From Butyrivibrio fibrisolvens (GTDB lineage Bacteria; Bacillota; Clostridia; Lachnospirales; Lachnospiraceae), in NCBI RefSeq assembly GCF_023206215.1, contig NZ_CP065800.1:3472001-3536000 (forward strand): a stretch of DNA of 64,000 bases, in the 5' to 3' direction. Numbering within the stretch: position 1 is the first letter of the stretch; every line of letters starts with the position of its first letter. The translations under genes were made by a program, and so were the position numbers. The notes under the pieces are model-generated. The model ran no database searches, was not told the origin of the DNA, and saw only the letters and a program-made list of their open reading frames with translations. Shown here one piece after another: positions 7,248-16,719 of this stretch.

Positions 7248-9245
7248 TTATGCAGTTACTGCTTTATTACCTGTATAAAGCTGGTAATAACGTCCCTTCT
7301 TCTCAAGAAGCTCTTCGTGATTGCCTCTTTCTATGATCCTGCCCTGCTCCATTACAAGGATGCAGTCAGAATTCTTGATAGTAGAAAGTCTGTGGGCGAT
7401 TACAAATGTCGTACGATTAGCCATAAGCTTGTCCATACCATCCTGAACAATCTTCTCAGTTCTGGTATCAATAGAACTTGTAGCTTCATCAAGGATCAGT
7501 ACCGGCGGATCTGCAATAGCGGCTCTCGCAATAGCAAGGAGCTGACGCTGACCCTGTGACAGGTTGGCACCATCACCTGTAAGCATAGTATCGTAACCAT
7601 CCGGAAGACGTCTTATAAATCCATCAGCATTGGCAAGTCTTGCTGCTGCATATACTTCCTCATCAGTAGCATCAAGCTTACCATAGCGGATATTCTCAGC
7701 AACAGTTCCTGTGAAGAGGTGCGTATCCTGAAGTACGATACCAAGTGATCTTCTAAGATCCTTCTTAGATATCTTGTTGATATTTATATTATCGTACCTA
7801 ATCTTGCCATCCTGAATATCATAAAAGCGATTAATTAAATTTGTGATAGTAGTTTTACCTGCGCCTGTAGAACCTACAAGAGCAATCTTCTGACCGGGTT
7901 CAGCGTGAAGTACAACATTATGAAGTACCATCTTCTCGTCAGTATAGCCAAAATCAACATCATTAAAGGTTACATCGCCAAGAAGAGGCTTGTAATCTGT
8001 AGTTCCTTCAGCTTTATGGAAATGCTTCCAAGCCCAGGAGCCTGTATGATGGTCAACTTCTACGATCTTGCCGTCCTTATTCTCAACATTAACAAGTGTT
8101 ACATAACCTTCATCCATCTCTGGCTTCTCATCAAGAAGTCTGAATACACGTTCTGCCCCGGCAAGTGCCATGATAATAGAGTTGAACTGCATTGACACCT
8201 GGTTGATAGGCATTGAGAATGACTTATTAAATGTAAGGAAGCTTGCAAGAGATCCAACGGAAAGAGTTCCGAAGAGATTAACAAGTGCAAGGAAAAATGC
8301 TACTGCAACTCCCTTTGAGCTTGAAGTCGTAAGGGCAAGAGCACCACCCAAAAGAGCACACAGAACATAGCTGATATTACCAAGCTGTGCATTAATAGGT
8401 CCTAGTATGGATGAAAATGCATTGGCCTTGTAAGCACTCTCGAAGAGCTCTTCATTGTATTTATCGAAATCCTCGATCGTCTTTTCTTCATGGCAGAAGA
8501 CTTTAACAACCTTCTCACCATTCATCATCTCTTCTATGTAGCCATTAAGCTTACCTATATTCTTCTGCTGCTTAACAAAGTTACGTCCTGAAGCAGCTGC
8601 AGCTGCCCCTGATGCAAACAGCATTAAAGCTACCATGATGATCGTAAGGATAGTAAGCGGTACATTAAGTACTACCATTGAGATAAAAACAGAAACTATA
8701 GTAATAGCACTGTTAAGAAGCTGCGGTATACTCTGGGATATCATCTGTCTCAGAGTATCTATATCATTTGTATAAATAGACATGATATCACCATGAGCAT
8801 TAGTATCAAAATACTTGATAGGAAGGCTCTCCATATGCTCAAAAAGCGCTGTTCTGAGATTTTTCAATGTACCCTGAGATATGAATACCATTGTAAGCGA
8901 CTGAATATAAGTCGAAGCTATACCAACAGCATAGAAGAAAGCAACTCTTAGTATTGCAAAACCTAAAGGTCCAAAATCAGGTTCACCGCCTTCTCTGACT
9001 GTTTTGATAAGTGGATCGATATATCCGTCAATAAGTGTCTTGGTAAAAAGAGTTCCCTGGATATTAGCAAGAACTGAAACAACTATGCAGACACCTACAA
9101 GTATCATCTGAAATCCATAAAATTTAAAAACATATCCCAATAGTCTTTTTAAGAGCTTTCCGGGATTTTTGATCTTGGGTTTTGGCATTCCGCGCTGTCC
9201 TCTTGGGCCCGGGCCTTTAACCTCTCTGACTTTTTCTTCTGCCAT
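7248..9245 (-). CDS. ABC exporter subunit, fused permease-ATPase (catalytic half)
   Basis: 665-residue half-transporter with six N-terminal membrane helices and a C-terminal ATPase. The nucleotide site is canonical: Walker A GSTGAGKTT, signature LSQGQRQ, Walker B ILDEATS with the catalytic glutamate. The linker before the ATPase is unusually long. ATG at 9245 behind AAGGAG. The neighbouring gene encodes the partner half, 12 bp away, so the two probably form a heterodimeric multidrug or lipid exporter of the LmrCD/BmrCD type. The MarR gene upstream suggests induction by a small molecule. The substrate is unknown. Confidence 0.92.
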   Translation of the reverse strand: MAEEKVREVKGPGPRGQRGMPKPKIKNPGKLLKRLLGYVFKFYGFQMILVGVCIVVSVLANIQGTLFTKTLIDGYIDPLIKTVREGGEPDFGPLGFAILRVAFFYAVGIASTYIQSLTMVFISQGTLKNLRTALFEHMESLPIKYFDTNAHGDIMSIYTNDIDTLRQMISQSIPQLLNSAITIVSVFISMVVLNVPLTILTIIMVALMLFASGAAAAASGRNFVKQQKNIGKLNGYIEEMMNGEKVVKVFCHEEKTIEDFDKYNEELFESAYKANAFSSILGPINAQLGNISYVLCALLGGALALTTSSSKGVAVAFFLALVNLFGTLSVGSLASFLTFNKSFSMPINQVSMQFNSIIMALAGAERVFRLLDEKPEMDEGYVTLVNVENKDGKIVEVDHHTGSWAWKHFHKAEGTTDYKPLLGDVTFNDVDFGYTDEKMVLHNVVLHAEPGQKIALVGSTGAGKTTITNLINRFYDIQDGKIRYDNININKISKKDLRRSLGIVLQDTHLFTGTVAENIRYGKLDATDEEVYAAARLANADGFIRRLPDGYDTMLTGDGANLSQGQRQLLAIARAAIADPPVLILDEATSSIDTRTEKIVQDGMDKLMANRTTFVIAHRLSTIKNSDCILVMEQGRIIERGNHEELLEKKGRYYQLYTGNKAVTA

Positions 9246-9257
9246 ATCTGATTCTCC

Positions 9258-11018
9258 TTAGTTCTTTTCATCAAAGTCAGCATCACCGCTTGCACCGGTC
9301 TGTGACTCATAAACTTCTCTGTAAATAGGATTCCTTGCAATAAGTTCATCATGTGAACCAAAGTCATTGACTGTACCATCTTCCATTACTATGATACGAT
9401 CGCAGTTTTGAACACTGGATATTCTCTGAGCGATGATGAACTTTGTAGTATTAGGTATCTCCTGAGCAAATGCCTGTCTTATCTTGGCATCAGTCGCAGT
9501 ATCAACTGCAGATGTAGAATCATCAAGTATCAGGATCTTAGGAGACTTAAGAAGCGCTCTTGCAATACAAAGTCTTTGCTTCTGACCACCTGATACATTG
9601 GATCCGCCCTGCTCGATATATGTGTTATAGCCCTGAGGCATCCTGTCTATGAATTCACTTGCGCAGGCAAGCTCGCAGGCCTTTCTGCACTCCTCATCTG
9701 TTGCATCAGGTTTGCCCCAGCGAAGGTTATCATATATTGTGCCGGAGAACAGCTCATTTTTCTGTAATACTACTGCAACCTCGTTCCTGAGAACTTCCAT
9801 ATCGTAATCTCTTACGTCGATTCCGCCCACTCTGACTTCTCCATCTGTAACATCATAAAGGCGGCTTATGAGATTGACCAAAGAAGACTTTGCAGAACCT
9901 GTACTTCCGATGATACCGATAGTCTCACCTGACTTGATATCAAGATTTATATCTTTGAGTACCGGCTCCTTGGCATCCTCTTTATATGCATAATTCACAT
10001 GATCGAATACTACGCTTCCATCCTTGACTTCCATAACAGGATTTACAGGATTGGTGATAGAACTCTTCTCATTGATAACTTCTGAAATACGTCTTGCACT
10101 TGCTTCTGACATGGTTATCATTACGAATACCATAGAAACCATCATAAGGCTCATAAGAATGTTCATGCAGTAAGCAAGAAGTGACATAAGCGCACCTGTT
10201 GTAAGTTCATCAGATACGATCATATGAGCGCCTACCCAGCTTATAAGAAGTATGCAGGTATATACCGTGCCCATCATGATAGGAGATATCTTGGCAAGCT
10301 TCTTCTCAGCTTTTACGAACATCTCATAGATGTTGAAAGCAGCTTTTTTGAACTTGTCATTCTCGTATTCTTCACGGACATAAGCCTTAACAACACGTAT
10401 AGCAGATACATTTTCCTGAACACTTTCATTGAGTGCATCATAACGTTCAAATACTTTTTTGAAATATCTTGTAGTACTTCCCATAAGCAGGAACATGAGC
10501 GTTGCAAGGAAGAGGACTGCAATAAGATATATACTTGCTATCCTGGGGCTTAAATAAAAAGACATCACCATAGCTACTACCATAGACATAGGTGCCCTTA
10601 CAGCCATAGACAGAAGCATCATAAATGAGTTCTGAATATTGGTAACATCTGTAGTAAGCCTTGTTACAAGCCCCGAAGTTGAGAACTTATCTATATTGGC
10701 AAAAGAAAATGACTGAATATTGTCATGCATTGCCTTTCTTAAGTTCCTTGAAAGACCTGCTGATGCCTTGGATCTCGTAACACCTCCCATGATGCCGCAC
10801 ATAAGGCCGAGAAATGCAACAACAACCATAACAAGACCGGTACTTGCTATATAACCCATATTGCCAGGTACAACATCTGTGCCTATTCCTTTATCAACAA
10901 TCCTTCCCATAAGGACAGGGATGATCATCTCACAGATAACTTCTCCTATCATCCAAAGGGGAGATATTATAGCAGTAAAGGTGAATTCTTTTAACTGCTT
11001 AGCTAGTGTTTTGAGCAT
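9258..11018 (-). CDS. ABC exporter subunit, fused permease-ATPase (degenerate half)
   Basis: 586-residue partner of the exporter encoded next to it. Six membrane helices precede the ATPase. Walker A reads GSTGSAKSS, with alanine where glycine normally precedes the lysine. Walker B reads ILDDSTS, with aspartate in place of the catalytic glutamate. The signature is VSGGQKQR. One weak and one strong ATP site is the known pattern of heterodimeric exporters. First ABC gene after marR in the operon; ATG at 11018 behind GGAAA. The substrate cannot be read from the sequence. Confidence 0.92.
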   Translation of the reverse strand: MLKTLAKQLKEFTFTAIISPLWMIGEVICEMIIPVLMGRIVDKGIGTDVVPGNMGYIASTGLVMVVVAFLGLMCGIMGGVTRSKASAGLSRNLRKAMHDNIQSFSFANIDKFSTSGLVTRLTTDVTNIQNSFMMLLSMAVRAPMSMVVAMVMSFYLSPRIASIYLIAVLFLATLMFLLMGSTTRYFKKVFERYDALNESVQENVSAIRVVKAYVREEYENDKFKKAAFNIYEMFVKAEKKLAKISPIMMGTVYTCILLISWVGAHMIVSDELTTGALMSLLAYCMNILMSLMMVSMVFVMITMSEASARRISEVINEKSSITNPVNPVMEVKDGSVVFDHVNYAYKEDAKEPVLKDINLDIKSGETIGIIGSTGSAKSSLVNLISRLYDVTDGEVRVGGIDVRDYDMEVLRNEVAVVLQKNELFSGTIYDNLRWGKPDATDEECRKACELACASEFIDRMPQGYNTYIEQGGSNVSGGQKQRLCIARALLKSPKILILDDSTSAVDTATDAKIRQAFAQEIPNTTKFIIAQRISSVQNCDRIIVMEDGTVNDFGSHDELIARNPIYREVYESQTGASGDADFDEKN

Positions 11019-11149
11019 ACTGTTATTTCCTTTTCTTTTTATTGTCTTGTGACTACCTTATATAGTCTTTTAATAAAAATTGTTTTCATATAAAACTTTA
11101 GTCTTTTTTCAAAAATATTTTTTCATATAAATCTTTTGATCCGTCCTTG

Positions 11150-11626
11150 TCAGAATTTCTCGATATTAAGATATATTCTGTCAAGAAAGCTTCTTAGAAG
11201 CTTAATCTCATCGTCCGAAAAACCCTTTACTGTTTCATGGTCCATCTCAACATTATATTTTCTGTTTTTTTGAAGAAATTCACAGGCTTTGCCCGTAAGT
11301 TTTATATAAGATGATCTCGAATCATTGGGATTAGGAATCCTTTCGACCATCTTCTTTTCTTCAAGTCTGTTGATAAGCCCCACTGCACTTGGATGCGTGA
11401 TCTGCAATATGCCACAGATTTCGCCCGTTGTAATAGGTTCTTCACCATGAAACAAAATACACAGAAGAACACTCATCTGCGAAAAAGTCAGGTCATCTTT
11501 TTTCAAAGCTTCATCCTGATGCTTATGAATCTTTTCTGCTATCATCTTGAATTTATGACCGATTGGTTCCATTTCAGGATTTCTTTCGCGAAATCTCTTT
11601 GGGCCTTGACGATCACATCCTCCCAT
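11150..11626 (-). CDS. MarR-family transcriptional regulator
   Basis: 158 residues with a central winged helix: FSQMSVLLCILFHGE, then ITTGEICGILQITHPSAVGL as helix-turn-helix and the wing ERIPNPNDSRSSY, typical of MarR. ATG at 11626 with AGAGGTGAG 8 bp upstream. It heads the operon with the two ABC exporter genes and probably represses them, with release by a transported compound. A nested inverted repeat 60-120 bp upstream (11688-11745) is a likely operator. Confidence 0.9.
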   Translation of the reverse strand: MGGCDRQGPKRFRERNPEMEPIGHKFKMIAEKIHKHQDEALKKDDLTFSQMSVLLCILFHGEEPITTGEICGILQITHPSAVGLINRLEEKKMVERIPNPNDSRSSYIKLTGKACEFLQKNRKYNVEMDHETVKGFSDDEIKLLRSFLDRIYLNIEKF

Positions 11627-11687
11627 ACACTTCTCACCTCTTTTCCTTATCAGTTTTACTCGTTAAAAAAGGCTTCTCCAAAAGTAA

Positions 11688-11745
11688 AGGAGACTGCCTT
11701 CACATTTATGTAGCATGTTACATAAACTATGATAGGTAGTCTCCT
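11688..11745. promoter_or_regulatory. Nested inverted repeats upstream of marR, likely MarR operator
   Basis: Outer arms AGGAGACTGCCT (11688-11699) and AGGTAGTCTCCT (11734-11745) pair with one G-T wobble. The inner palindrome TTTATGTA (11705-11712) and TACATAAA (11719-11726) is perfect. The inner 22-bp site has the size of MarR operators. The outer stem is not followed by a T-run, which argues against a plain terminator. Confidence 0.55.
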
Positions 11746-11829
11746 ACATATTGTCAATACAGATAGTTCATCTTTTATATAATTTAGACTTTTTAATCAT
11801 TTAACTCTTTGATCAGGGGCATCTATATA

Positions 11830-12453
11830 TCATTCGGTATCTTTGGCTTGAAGCTTGGACTCCTTGAATTTCTCACACATATCACACGCAAAGTTCTCAG
11901 GATAGAGCTGAACCATTGTCGAATCAACAAGGTTTCCAATCTCCATCCTAAAGGTAACTTTTACAAACTTCTCAACATTGGTCTCAAACATTCTCTCAAA
12001 GATCTTAACAGACTCAACATCAATCCATTTAACTTCAGGAGTACTGATGTCAACAGGTATTCCCAGCATAGAAGAAAGAGATGTGGCGCTTGATCCCATC
12101 ATCTGATTCATGGCTTCAGAAGCAGCTGAAAGCTGAATATCTGTAATCTCGCCTTCTACATTGGAGCCATCCCCGCCCATCATAAGATCAGTCATGCATT
12201 TTACATCATGATCTTTGAGAATGAGTATATTATTGCCTTCAAGGCCTTTGATGTAATGAATCTGTACAAATATACATATATTGGAATAATCATCCAGGGA
12301 TTCGCTTCTATTAATGACCTCAATTCTGGGTGTTGTGATATTAACCTTCTGATTGATCATCATACCAAGCGCCGTTGCTGATGTTCCCATACTGATATTG
12401 GCAACCTCTCCAAGTATATCGAGTTGTTCATCCGTAAGTTTACCTAAGCCCAA
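11830..12453 (-). CDS. CheC/FliY-type chemotaxis phosphatase domain protein
   Basis: 207 residues made of two CheC-type repeats, each with the E-x2-N phosphatase signature: EVANISMGTSATALGMMIN near residue 12 and EAMNQMMGSSATSLSSML near residue 110. Such proteins hydrolyse CheY-phosphate and tune flagellar switching. The N-terminus resembles FliY, but the FliN/SpoA domain that would bind the motor is missing, so a free CheC is more likely. ATG at 12453 behind AAAGGAGG. It stands alone between a marR operon and the fru operon; a chemoreceptor gene lies further right. Confidence 0.82.
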   Translation of the reverse strand: MGLGKLTDEQLDILGEVANISMGTSATALGMMINQKVNITTPRIEVINRSESLDDYSNICIFVQIHYIKGLEGNNILILKDHDVKCMTDLMMGGDGSNVEGEITDIQLSAASEAMNQMMGSSATSLSSMLGIPVDISTPEVKWIDVESVKIFERMFETNVEKFVKVTFRMEIGNLVDSTMVQLYPENFACDMCEKFKESKLQAKDTE

Positions 12454-12486
12454 GGTGATACCTCCTTTATATTTTGTATAATTTAT

Positions 12487-12526
12487 GATTAAAATTGATT
12501 ATTTGTGATTGATTTTGATTGATTTT
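12487..12526 (+). promoter_or_regulatory. Four 10-bp-phased GATT repeats, likely FruR operator
   Basis: GATT occurs at 12487, 12497, 12507 and 12517, each followed by six mostly A/T bases. The last two units are identical (GATTGATTTT). One repeat per helical turn puts all sites on one DNA face. The array lies about 100 bp upstream of fruR and 34 bp upstream of the divergent cheC-like gene, and DeoR-type regulators often use direct-repeat operators. Confidence 0.5.
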
Positions 12527-12625
12527 GGTGATACGATATTTTTGTAAAACATAATAATGTTGCCTTTAAGTTTATCGGATGTTTTTTTAATTTTTTTAAC
12601 ACTTTTTATAAAAACCGAGGTATAT

Positions 12626-13372
12626 ATGCTGACACAGGAAAGACGGGACATAATCACCCGCATCGTAAACGAAAAGAATGCTGTAACTGTTGCAGAGCTT
12701 GTAGAAGAGCTTGAGACTTCTGCAGCGACTATAAGACGTGACCTTACTGAGCTTGATAAAGAGCATCGTATTGTCAAAGTCTTCGGTGGTGCAACTTCTG
12801 TTGGAAGCATAAATTCAGGCGAAGATGCTGTTAAAGAAAAGCTCTTTAAAAATGTTGAAGCCAAGGATGAAATAAGCCGTTACGCCGCTTCACTCATCGT
12901 CAATGATGACTTCGTATACATAGACTCCGGTACGACTACACTTAAGCTTATCGACTATATTACCAATACCAAAGCCAAATATATTACTAATGGTATAGTT
13001 CATGCCAAACACCTCATAGAGCGCCATCTCGACACCATAATCATAGGTGGCAAGGTCAAGGCCAGAACTGAAGCCGTAATAGGATCAGATTGCGTTGATG
13101 TTATAAGACGTTATCACTTCACCAAATCCTTCATGGGCACCAATGGTATCACATTGAAAGCAGGGTTCACCACCCCTGACGTTGACGAGGCCATGGTCAA
13201 AGCTGAGGCGATCAAACATTCTTATATGTCTTATATTCTTGCCGACCACTCCAAGTTCGGTGTGGTAAGTTCAGTAACTTTTGCAGAGCTCAAGACATGT
13301 GCGATCATCACTGACAAGGAGCCCTCCAAACAGTATACAGACGAAACGGTTATCAAATTTTTCCAGCAATAG
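12626..13372 (+). CDS. fruR: DeoR-family regulator of the fructose operon
   Basis: 248 residues. The N-terminal helix-turn-helix reads VTVAELVEELETSAATIRRDLTELD, followed by a DeoR sensor domain with YIDSGTTT near residue 95 and ILADHSKFG near residue 212. The family binds phosphorylated sugars, and next to fruK the ligand is probably fructose-1-phosphate. ATG at 12626 after CCGAGG; an earlier in-frame codon at 12557 lacks a ribosome site. First gene of the fruR-fruK-fruA operon, 23 bp ahead of fruK. Confidence 0.9.
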   Translation: MLTQERRDIITRIVNEKNAVTVAELVEELETSAATIRRDLTELDKEHRIVKVFGGATSVGSINSGEDAVKEKLFKNVEAKDEISRYAASLIVNDDFVYIDSGTTTLKLIDYITNTKAKYITNGIVHAKHLIERHLDTIIIGGKVKARTEAVIGSDCVDVIRRYHFTKSFMGTNGITLKAGFTTPDVDEAMVKAEAIKHSYMSYILADHSKFGVVSSVTFAELKTCAIITDKEPSKQYTDETVIKFFQQ

Positions 13373-13395
13373 TTTGCAGGAAAGGAGATTTAATA

Positions 13396-14307
13396 ATGAT
13401 ATACACAGTTACCTTTAATCCAGCCCTTGACTACGTAGTACACATGTCACAGGATTTGGCTATCGGTATGACTAACAGATCAGACGCTGAAGAGATTTAC
13501 TTTGGTGGCAAGGGCATCAATGTTTCCAATGTACTTCGTGAACTCGATCTTCCAACAACTGCTCTTGGCTTTATTGCCGGCTTTACCGGCAAAGCTCTTG
13601 ACGAAGGTGTTGCTGCATCAGGAATCACTACTGATTTTATAAAGCTCCCTGAAGGAAACACCAGAATCAATGTCAAGATCAAAGCTGCTGACGAGACAGA
13701 GATCAACGGTCAGGGTCCTAAAATCCCCGACGAATGTCAGAAAGAACTTTTCAAAAAGCTTGATCAGCTCAAAGAAGGCGATACTCTCGTTCTTGCAGGA
13801 AGTATCCCATCCAGTCTTCCAAGTGATGTATATGAAAGAATTCTTGAAAGACTCGACGGTAAGGGAATCAGATTCGTAGTAGATGCGATCAAGGATCTGC
13901 TTCTTAATGTGCTTAAGTATCATCCATTCCTTATAAAACCCAATAAGCAGGAACTTGGAGAGATGTTCGGTGTCACAATTGATTCTGATGATGACACAGT
14001 TCTCTATGCCAAGAAGCTTCAGGAAAAAGGTGCAAGAAATGTACTTATCTCCATGGCTGGTGATGGCTCTCTTCTTGTTACAGAAGATGGACAGATCCTA
14101 AGACAGGGCGTATGCAAGGGTAAAGTTAAGAACTCTGTCGGCGCCGGAGATTCTATGGTAGCCGGATTTATAGCTGGCTATGAAAAGTCAGGCGGAGATT
14201 ATAAAGTAGCTCTCAACCTCGGAACTGCCTGCGGAGGTGCTACTGCATTCTCAGACGGACTTGCCAAGAAAGATCTTATAGACGAACTCTATAAGACACT
14301 TAACTAA
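13396..14307 (+). CDS. fruK: 1-phosphofructokinase
   Basis: PfkB-family kinase that turns fructose-1-phosphate into fructose-1,6-bisphosphate. The N-terminus TFNPALDYVVH, the substrate-binding GGKGINVSNVL near residue 37 and the C-terminal catalytic NSVGAGDSMVAGF near residue 244 (anion hole and general-base Asp) are all present. 303 residues is normal. ATG at 13396 after AAAGGAG. It lies between fruR and the PTS transporter that makes its substrate. Tagatose-6-phosphate kinase is a related alternative that the context disfavours. Confidence 0.95.
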   Translation: MIYTVTFNPALDYVVHMSQDLAIGMTNRSDAEEIYFGGKGINVSNVLRELDLPTTALGFIAGFTGKALDEGVAASGITTDFIKLPEGNTRINVKIKAADETEINGQGPKIPDECQKELFKKLDQLKEGDTLVLAGSIPSSLPSDVYERILERLDGKGIRFVVDAIKDLLLNVLKYHPFLIKPNKQELGEMFGVTIDSDDDTVLYAKKLQEKGARNVLISMAGDGSLLVTEDGQILRQGVCKGKVKNSVGAGDSMVAGFIAGYEKSGGDYKVALNLGTACGGATAFSDGLAKKDLIDELYKTLN

Positions 14308-14389
14308 GTAAGAAGATACTGTTATGAAGAACAGTATTTTCAAATATAAAAACAAGGTATTCTTTTAAGAAAGGGATAGGGTTAAAAGT

Positions 14390-16444
14390 ATGAAAATCAC
14401 AGAGTTTTTACAGCCGCAGGGCGTAAAGCTGGGCGTTTCAGTTGCAGATCAGAACGCTGCAATCGATGAACTCATTGCTTTGCACAATGCAGCGGGAAAT
14501 CTTAACGACGCAGCAGCATTCAAAGATGCAATTCTTGCACGTGAAGCAAAAGGTTCTACAGCAATCGGAAAGGCTATTGCTGTTCCTCATGGAAAGTCTT
14601 CTGCTGTTTCTAAGGCAGGACTTACAGCTATTACTGTTCCGGCCGGAGTTGACTACAAGTCTCTTGACGGACAGCCTTCCAAGCTTATCTTCATGATCGC
14701 AGCACCAGAAGGCGGCGCTGATACACATCTTGAAGTTCTGTCAAAACTTATGACAATGCTCATGGATGATAATTTCACACAGAAGCTCATTGCAGCAACA
14801 AGTGTTGATGAATTCATGAAAGTAATTGATGAAAAAGAAACTGAGAAGGATAAGGAAGTTGCAGCAAAAGCTGCTTCATCTGCAAGCAGATCTCTTAACC
14901 TTCTTGCTGTTACAGCATGTCCTACAGGTATAGCTCATACATACATGGCTGCTGAAGCTCTTGAACAGGCTGCAAAAGATAAAGGCTATGCTATCAAGGT
15001 TGAAACAGACGGATCAGGCGGAGCTAAGAATGTTCTCACATCTTCTGAGATTGCTGCAGCAGATGTTATCATTCTCGCAGTTGACAAGAATGTTGAAATG
15101 GGACGTTTCGACGGCAAGAGAGTCATTAAGGCTTCTACCGCCAATGCCATCCACAATGCCGGTGATCTTCTTGCCAAAGCTGAGAGCGGCAATGTTCCTG
15201 TATATCATCACACAGGCGCTGTAGAATCAAACACTTCTGTAGACGGTGATGAGACACTTGGGCGTAAGTTCTACAAGCACCTTATGAATGGTGTATCACA
15301 CATGCTTCCATTCGTTATCGGTGGCGGTATTCTTGTAGCTCTTTCATTCCTTATCGATACTCTCGCAGGATACGGCACAACAGGTGGTGGTAACTTCGGC
15401 CAGATGATTCCTCTGTCAGCCTTCTTCAAATACGTAGGCGGACTTGCTATGGGCCTTATGGTTCCTGTTCTTGCAGGTTATATCGCTTATTCAATCGCTG
15501 ACAGACCTGGTCTTGCTGTTGGTTTTACAGGCGGACTTCTTGCTTCAAATGGTAACGCTGCTATAGCCGGTTTTGTATGGGGTTCAGAAGAAGCTCTTCC
15601 ACAGCTTGGCGGTTTCAATAAGTTTATTGCTAACTTCGCATTCCAGGGATCAGGTAATACAGTATCAGGTTTCCTTGGCGGTATCGCAGCAGGTTTCCTT
15701 GCAGGTGCTATCGTACTGTGGCTTAAGAAGATAACTTCAGGATTCCCGAAGTCACTCGAAGGAATCAAGCCTGTACTTATTTATCCTCTTTGCGGTATAT
15801 TCCTTTTAAGTATTGCAATGTGCTTCGTACTCAATCCGATCATCGGACTTATCAATACAGGCCTTTCAGCAATGCTTACAGCTCTTTCAAATGCTAACAT
15901 GCTTGCAGTTCTGGGTCTCATCCTCGGTGCTATGATGGCTATCGATATGGGTGGTCCTATCAACAAGGCAGCTTACGTATTCGGTACAGGTATGCTTGCT
16001 ACAGCATCTGATTATATGGCTCAGGGTGCTCAGATGAATGATCCTAAGGTTACAGCCTGCTACATCGCTATGGCAGCTATCATGGTAGGTGGTATGGTTC
16101 CTCCTGTAGGTATCGCAATTGCTTGTAAACTCTTCCCTAAGAAGTTTACAGAAGCTGAGCGTGAGACATGGATCACTAACATCATCATGGGAAGCTCATT
16201 CATCACAGAAGGCGCTATCCCATTTGCAGCAGCTGATCCTATTCATGTAATTCCTTGTACTATGATCGGTTCCGGTATTGCAGGTCTTCTTTCTGCAGTA
16301 TTCGGATGCACACTGATGGCTCCTCACGGTGGTATCTTCGTATTTGCAACTGTAGGTAATCCTATTCTCTACATCGTTGCATGGCTTGTAGGATCTATCA
16401 TCACTGCAGTACTTCTTGGATTCATCAAGAAGAACAAGGAATGA
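14390..16444 (+). CDS. fruA: PTS fructose transporter, fused IIABC
   Basis: 684 residues in the order IIA (about 1-150, phosphorylated His67 in AVPHGKS), IIB (about 168-265, Cys177 in TACPTGIAHT) and IIC membrane domain (about 290-684). It imports fructose and phosphorylates it at C1. All phosphotransfer residues are intact. ATG at 14390 behind AAAGGGATAGGG. It receives phosphate from HPr and enzyme I, encoded directly downstream. A mannitol or 2-O-alpha-mannosyl-glycerate substrate is possible in this family but less likely beside fruK. Confidence 0.95.
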   Translation: MKITEFLQPQGVKLGVSVADQNAAIDELIALHNAAGNLNDAAAFKDAILAREAKGSTAIGKAIAVPHGKSSAVSKAGLTAITVPAGVDYKSLDGQPSKLIFMIAAPEGGADTHLEVLSKLMTMLMDDNFTQKLIAATSVDEFMKVIDEKETEKDKEVAAKAASSASRSLNLLAVTACPTGIAHTYMAAEALEQAAKDKGYAIKVETDGSGGAKNVLTSSEIAAADVIILAVDKNVEMGRFDGKRVIKASTANAIHNAGDLLAKAESGNVPVYHHTGAVESNTSVDGDETLGRKFYKHLMNGVSHMLPFVIGGGILVALSFLIDTLAGYGTTGGGNFGQMIPLSAFFKYVGGLAMGLMVPVLAGYIAYSIADRPGLAVGFTGGLLASNGNAAIAGFVWGSEEALPQLGGFNKFIANFAFQGSGNTVSGFLGGIAAGFLAGAIVLWLKKITSGFPKSLEGIKPVLIYPLCGIFLLSIAMCFVLNPIIGLINTGLSAMLTALSNANMLAVLGLILGAMMAIDMGGPINKAAYVFGTGMLATASDYMAQGAQMNDPKVTACYIAMAAIMVGGMVPPVGIAIACKLFPKKFTEAERETWITNIIMGSSFITEGAIPFAAADPIHVIPCTMIGSGIAGLLSAVFGCTLMAPHGGIFVFATVGNPILYIVAWLVGSIITAVLLGFIKKNKE

Positions 16445-16494
16445 TTTTTGAAAACAAAGTTTTTCAAAAAAAGCCATGAACCATAAAGGTTTCA

Positions 16495-16543
16495 ACTAAT
16501 ACTTCATCGCCCTGTATGCTGTCACAGGCATGCAGGGTATTAG
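16495..16543. other. Stem-loop between fruA and ptsH
   Basis: CCCTGTATGC (16510-16519) pairs with GCATGCAGGG (16528-16537) with one G-T pair, extended by CTAATA and TATTAG outside a bulge. There is no T-run, so it is more likely an RNA processing or stability element, or a weak operator, than a terminator. Confidence 0.4.
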
Positions 16544-16719
16544 TGCCATAAAAGTGATTGCGGTGTATAATTGATATGCATAAAAAGCCGCGCTCTTGAC
16601 ACAAAAGGAAGAATCTTATATAGTTTAGATTCTTGAATAAGTTTCCGATCAGATATTGCAACTAATTACATGTAATATATATGATCTACACCATTACAAA
16701 ACCATAGGAGGAATAACAA

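Noticed and set aside
16441..16470. A/T hairpin at the fruA stop codon as a terminator
   Set aside because: The stem is only A/T pairs with a bulge and lies at the stop codon; transcription should continue to ptsH and ptsI.
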